In this document: in pieces, positions 61,092 to 64,000 of the stretch
How the letters are laid out: each line of letters begins with the position of its first letter
Position numbering within the stretch: position 1 is the first letter of the stretch
Origin: Chondrinema litorale
GTDB taxonomy: Bacteria > Bacteroidota > Bacteroidia > Cytophagales > Flammeovirgaceae
DNA: 64,000 nucleotides
Assembly (NCBI RefSeq): GCF_026250525.1
Contig: NZ_CP111043.1
Coordinates: 2,905,001 to 2,969,000, forward strand
Reading direction: 5' to 3'
Made by a program: the position numbers and the translations under genes
Notes under the pieces: model-generated
The model's database searches: none
Seen by the model: the letters and a program-made list of their open reading frames with translations, nothing else
What the model was told of the DNA's origin: nothing

Positions 61092-62027
61092 ATGAATATG
61101 TTTTATAGCGTATTTCTCACTAGGTTAAGGAATTTATTACTCCTCTTTACTACAGCAACTATTATTGTATCATGTGGCACAGGTAGCACTACCTCAGAAA
61201 CACAAGAGTCAACTGAAGTTCAAGATGAAATAGGTCTTGAAGAAGAAATTACTAAAGTTGACATTGCTAAAGAAGATTTTGAAAGAATGCTCAATACTAT
61301 CCCTGAGCCAACAAAAGTTCCAGTAGTACTGCAAAGTACTGGTGCAGAGTATGATATGAATTTACTAAATCCTGCTACCAAGGCAAAGGATTATATGACT
61401 ACAAATGACAAGGCAGCTTTAAACTTAGGTGTTTATTCTGCAGATCTTGGTTACTTATGTGCATATAGTAAAGCGCAAGATGCAATTAACTATCTTAACT
61501 CATCTCAGAACTTGGTAGAATACCTGAATATCTCAAATGCTATTCAGATGTCTATTTCAAAAAGATTTGAAGCAAACCTTTCAAACAAAGATTCTTTAAT
61601 TAGCATTGCTAACCAATCTATCGAGTTAGCAAAAGACTACTTAAACGAAAGCGAAAGATTCGGAACTGCAGCATTAGTAGCTACAGGTAGCTATGTAGAA
61701 GGACTTTATATCTCAACAAGTCTTGTAGAGAATTATCCTTCAGATATGCCAGAAGCAGAAAGAAACGAGCAATTAAAAAGTTTAGTAAAAACTATTTTAG
61801 AGCAAAAAGAGCCTCTTGGTGACTTAGTAAATGTATTAGATGTTTTAGGCGATAGCGAAGCTTCAATTGTAGAGGTTAAAGATCAAGTAAGTGATTTATT
61901 TGATATGTATGATGTAATTGGTATTCAGGCTAAGCTTGATAGTAATCCAGATGAATTACTAACTGATAAAACATTAAAAGACATTACTGCTAAAGTTGCA
62001 GAAATTAGAAATGGAATTATTGAATAA
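61092..62027 (+). CDS. Lipoprotein of unknown function
   Basis: 311 residues from ATG 61092 (a GTG at 61053 is less likely). Lipobox in TTATIIVSCGTG, so it is a lipoprotein. The mature part is acidic and Glu/Thr-rich at first (residues about 20-60) and then helical, with KAKDYMTTNDKAALNLGVYSADLGYLCAYS and a run of helices. No recognised family. A terminator follows. Confidence 0.8.
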   Translation: MNMFYSVFLTRLRNLLLLFTTATIIVSCGTGSTTSETQESTEVQDEIGLEEEITKVDIAKEDFERMLNTIPEPTKVPVVLQSTGAEYDMNLLNPATKAKDYMTTNDKAALNLGVYSADLGYLCAYSKAQDAINYLNSSQNLVEYLNISNAIQMSISKRFEANLSNKDSLISIANQSIELAKDYLNESERFGTAALVATGSYVEGLYISTSLVENYPSDMPEAERNEQLKSLVKTILEQKEPLGDLVNVLDVLGDSEASIVEVKDQVSDLFDMYDVIGIQAKLDSNPDELLTDKTLKDITAKVAEIRNGIIE

Positions 62028-62053
62028 GTTTTTATTCATATAAGATATTAAGA

Positions 62054-62080
62054 AAGTCAGCTTTTTAGCTGGCTTTTTTT
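62054..62080 (+). terminator. Terminator after the lipoprotein gene
   Basis: AAGTCAGCT pairs with AGCTGGCTT (one wobble), followed by a run of Ts. Confidence 0.75.
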
Positions 62081-62092
62081 TATGTCTATCAA

Positions 62093-64000
62093 TTAGAACT
62101 TGAAGTTATATGTAAAAGAGGGTAGTAGTGTAAAAAGATAGAGTTTTACCGCTTCGGTTTTTGTGCGGTCTTCTTCACTCTGTCTAAAAATATAAGCGTA
62201 TGTATTCTTTCTACTATAGAGATTATAAATAGAAAAGTTAAAGCTGCTTTCATTTTTCATATCAGCACTCATTTTTCTATAAAATGTGGCAGAAACATCT
62301 AAACGGTGTACTGGTGGCAATCTAAAGCCATTTCTGCTGGTGTAATAAGGTACTATAAACTGGTCTTTTTCATACTTGCCAACAGGGAAACTGTAAGCGA
62401 TACCAGAAGAGAAAACCCAATTTGCAGAAATATCGACATGCTTATTTACCTTATAGTTTGAGACAATTGAGATATTGTGCCTTCTATCATAAGATGTAGG
62501 GTAGGGATTATTATTATTAATACCAGGAATATCTCTAATTGCTTTTGAAAGTGTATAAGAAATCCAGCCAGTAAATTGTCCTTTCTTTTTTCTAAAGAAC
62601 AATTCCATGCCATAAGCGCGTGCATCACCTTTTAGAATTTCAGTTTCAAGATGGTCATTTAACAACAAGTTAGCTTGCGGCTTAAAATCTATCTGATTTC
62701 GCATATTCTTATAATAGCCTTCAAGTGAAAACTCATAAGTATTGTTCTTGAAATTTCTAAAATAACCTATTGAGTACTGATCACCGATTTGAGGCTCGAT
62801 ATATGGATTTACCGGAGCCCACATATCTACAGGGCTTGGTACATTGGTGTTAGACAATAAGTTTATATACTGCATGGTACGGTGGTAAGCCATCTTAATA
62901 GAGCTTTTTGCGGTAAGAAAATACCTCAAAGAAACCCTTGGTTCTAATCCAGAGAAAGTATTATATCGCTCACCTCTTTTATATTCAACAGTATCAATGA
63001 TATTATCAGTTGAAGTACTTTCCGAAACCACATCATCAGTATCGTATATATATAAAACACCAGGCCCTGTATTATCATACTGTGAATAGCGTATGCCAAA
63101 TATGATTGCGAGTTTATCTGCAATCTCTTGTTGATAACTAATATATGCAGCGAGTTCACGGGTGTAAGAAGGTGAAATAGTTCTAGTATTAATAAGAGAG
63201 TTTTCGGTTAATGGTTGTACTTCACCAAAGAAAAACCGCTGTCTGCTGGCATCATAACCAAAATCTATCTGATGATTGGGGTCTATATACCAACTCATAT
63301 TTTGCTTAAAACCATATTGCCTTACATTATATCGACTACTATAAGCAAACTCTTCTTGTAAGGCGACATTTGATCTAGTTCTAAAGTAACTTCCATATAA
63401 TGTAGTGTTTAAAAAGAATTTCTTTGAAATGATGCTATTCCATCTCAATGAAGCGGTTTGATTCCCCCATGTTACATCGTATATATCACTAAAGCCAAAT
63501 CGATCTCTACCTAAATAGCTTGAGAGTGAAAGTTTATTCTTTTTAGAAAGCTTGGCATCTAGTTTTAAGTTAAGATCATAAAAGTAGAGTGCATTTGCAT
63601 TGAGAGAATTATTAGGTACTGCCTTTACAAACAAGTCTGTATAAGTTCTTCGACCACTTACAATAAAAGAAGATGAGCCTTTTTTTATGGGGCCTTCTGC
63701 AGCAATTTTGGTAGATAAACTTCCAATTCCTCCAGATACGCCAAAATCATGATAATTTCCTTCTCTCATTCGTACATCCAATACACTTGAAAGCCTAGTG
63801 CCATACATGGCAGGCATAGCACCTTTAGAGAAATCTATTTCTTTTAAGATATCAGTATTAAAAATGGAGAAAAAATTAAAAAAGTGAGACGGATTTAAAA
63901 CGGGTGCTTCATCAATTAAAATTAAGTTTTGATCGGCTCCGCCACCTCTTACAAATAAACCTGTAGAGCCTTCTGTTCCAGACTGTACACCTGGTAGTAA
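62093..64000 (-). CDS. TonB-dependent receptor, 5' end cut by the window edge
   Basis: At least 636 residues, open at the right edge; an internal Met at 63817 is not the start. The first visible residues are LPGVQSGTEGSTGLFVRGGG, followed by ADQNLILIDEAPVLNPSHFF, a plug domain, and then DFSKGAMPAMYGTRLSSVLDVRM. The beta-barrel strands follow (for example SGRRTYTDLFVKAVP, TASLRWNSIISKKFFLNTTLY, and the RRHNISIVSNYKVNKHVDIS region). The last residues end FTYNFKF, a C-terminal aromatic residue as expected for outer-membrane barrels. It takes up a substrate that is not identified; the missing N-terminus would show whether it has a carboxypeptidase-like (CarboxypepD_reg) domain, as many Bacteroidota receptors do. 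Not SusC-like from what is visible. Confidence 0.92.
   Translation of the reverse strand, partial: LLPGVQSGTEGSTGLFVRGGGADQNLILIDEAPVLNPSHFFNFFSIFNTDILKEIDFSKGAMPAMYGTRLSSVLDVRMREGNYHDFGVSGGIGSLSTKIAAEGPIKKGSSSFIVSGRRTYTDLFVKAVPNNSLNANALYFYDLNLKLDAKLSKKNKLSLSSYLGRDRFGFSDIYDVTWGNQTASLRWNSIISKKFFLNTTLYGSYFRTRSNVALQEEFAYSSRYNVRQYGFKQNMSWYIDPNHQIDFGYDASRQRFFFGEVQPLTENSLINTRTISPSYTRELAAYISYQQEIADKLAIIFGIRYSQYDNTGPGVLYIYDTDDVVSESTSTDNIIDTVEYKRGERYNTFSGLEPRVSLRYFLTAKSSIKMAYHRTMQYINLLSNTNVPSPVDMWAPVNPYIEPQIGDQYSIGYFRNFKNNTYEFSLEGYYKNMRNQIDFKPQANLLLNDHLETEILKGDARAYGMELFFRKKKGQFTGWISYTLSKAIRDIPGINNNNPYPTSYDRRHNISIVSNYKVNKHVDISANWVFSSGIAYSFPVGKYEKDQFIVPYYTSRNGFRLPPVHRLDVSATFYRKMSADMKNESSFNFSIYNLYSRKNTYAYIFRQSEEDRTKTEAVKLYLFTLLPSFTYNFKF

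Overview
The window is about 64 kb of AT-rich chromosome from a member of the Bacteroidota, most likely a gliding Cytophagales-type bacterium. That call rests on two giant secreted proteins with type B type IX secretion (T9SS) C-terminal domains, a PorP/SprF-like protein, a PorE-like OmpA/PD40 lipoprotein-type protein, a TonB-dependent receptor, weak or absent Shine-Dalgarno sequences, and several TAnnTTTG promoter boxes. The genus cannot be fixed from the sequence alone. There is no CRISPR array, prophage or tRNA gene that I could find.

Layout: (1) 1-2710, the 3' part of an rRNA operon (23S truncated at the left edge, 5S, terminators). (2) 2721-4092, an IS5/IS1182-like transposase gene. (3) 4303-8408, a leftward methionine operon: promoter, SAM-I riboswitch, a previously unlisted 49-codon Cys/Met-rich leader ORF, metY-type sulfhydrylase, metX, homoserine dehydrogenase. 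(4) 8466-11733, dacB and recJ. (5) 12232-18339, a 1.66-kilo-residue LRR/Ig/Fn3 T9SS cargo and its PorP/SprF partner. (6) 18664-25475, gltBD and the convergent sucD. (7) 25852-31747, a small hypothetical, a Tat-exported Gfo/Idh/MocA oxidoreductase, a dienelactone hydrolase, an M42 peptidase, a SUMF1-fold lipoprotein and an unknown membrane partner. (8) 32105-36879, stress and tRNA modification: dps divergent from oxyR, miaE, a tiny membrane protein and partner, a CsgG-like protein, a hemerythrin-like protein. (9) 36888-46440, housekeeping and transport: metallophosphoesterase, Na+/alanine symporter, 3-hydroxyanthranilate dioxygenase, TPR protein, apbE, rpsT, birA, rsfS, ftsH. (10) 46461-52845, a leftward surface-polysaccharide cluster (glycosyltransferase, SAF-domain dehydrogenase, RfbC-like cupin, UDP-sugar dehydrogenase, SDR epimerase, rfbF). 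(11) 53194-64000, cell-envelope genes: PorE-like OmpA protein, a second giant T9SS cargo, a lipoprotein, and a TonB receptor cut by the right edge.

The most interesting item is the methionine operon leader. A clear SAM-I riboswitch on the minus strand has a long P1 helix whose 3' strand ends one base before the start codon of a 49-codon ORF. That ORF ends with a run dense in cysteine and methionine codons, finishing in four consecutive Cys codons about 100 bases before metY. This looks like a two-input control region: SAM would gate translation of the leader, and charged Cys/Met tRNA would gate passage of the ribosome through its end. The architecture is read directly; the mechanism is inference.

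Other points worth a second look are an OxyR-type dyad between dps and oxyR, an RfbC-like protein that has lost the usual catalytic tyrosine, a 130-residue helical insertion inside the PorE-like protein, a hemerythrin-like protein lacking the RIC family cysteine pair, and a sugar-nucleotide cluster for a probably non-rhamnose CDP-sugar.
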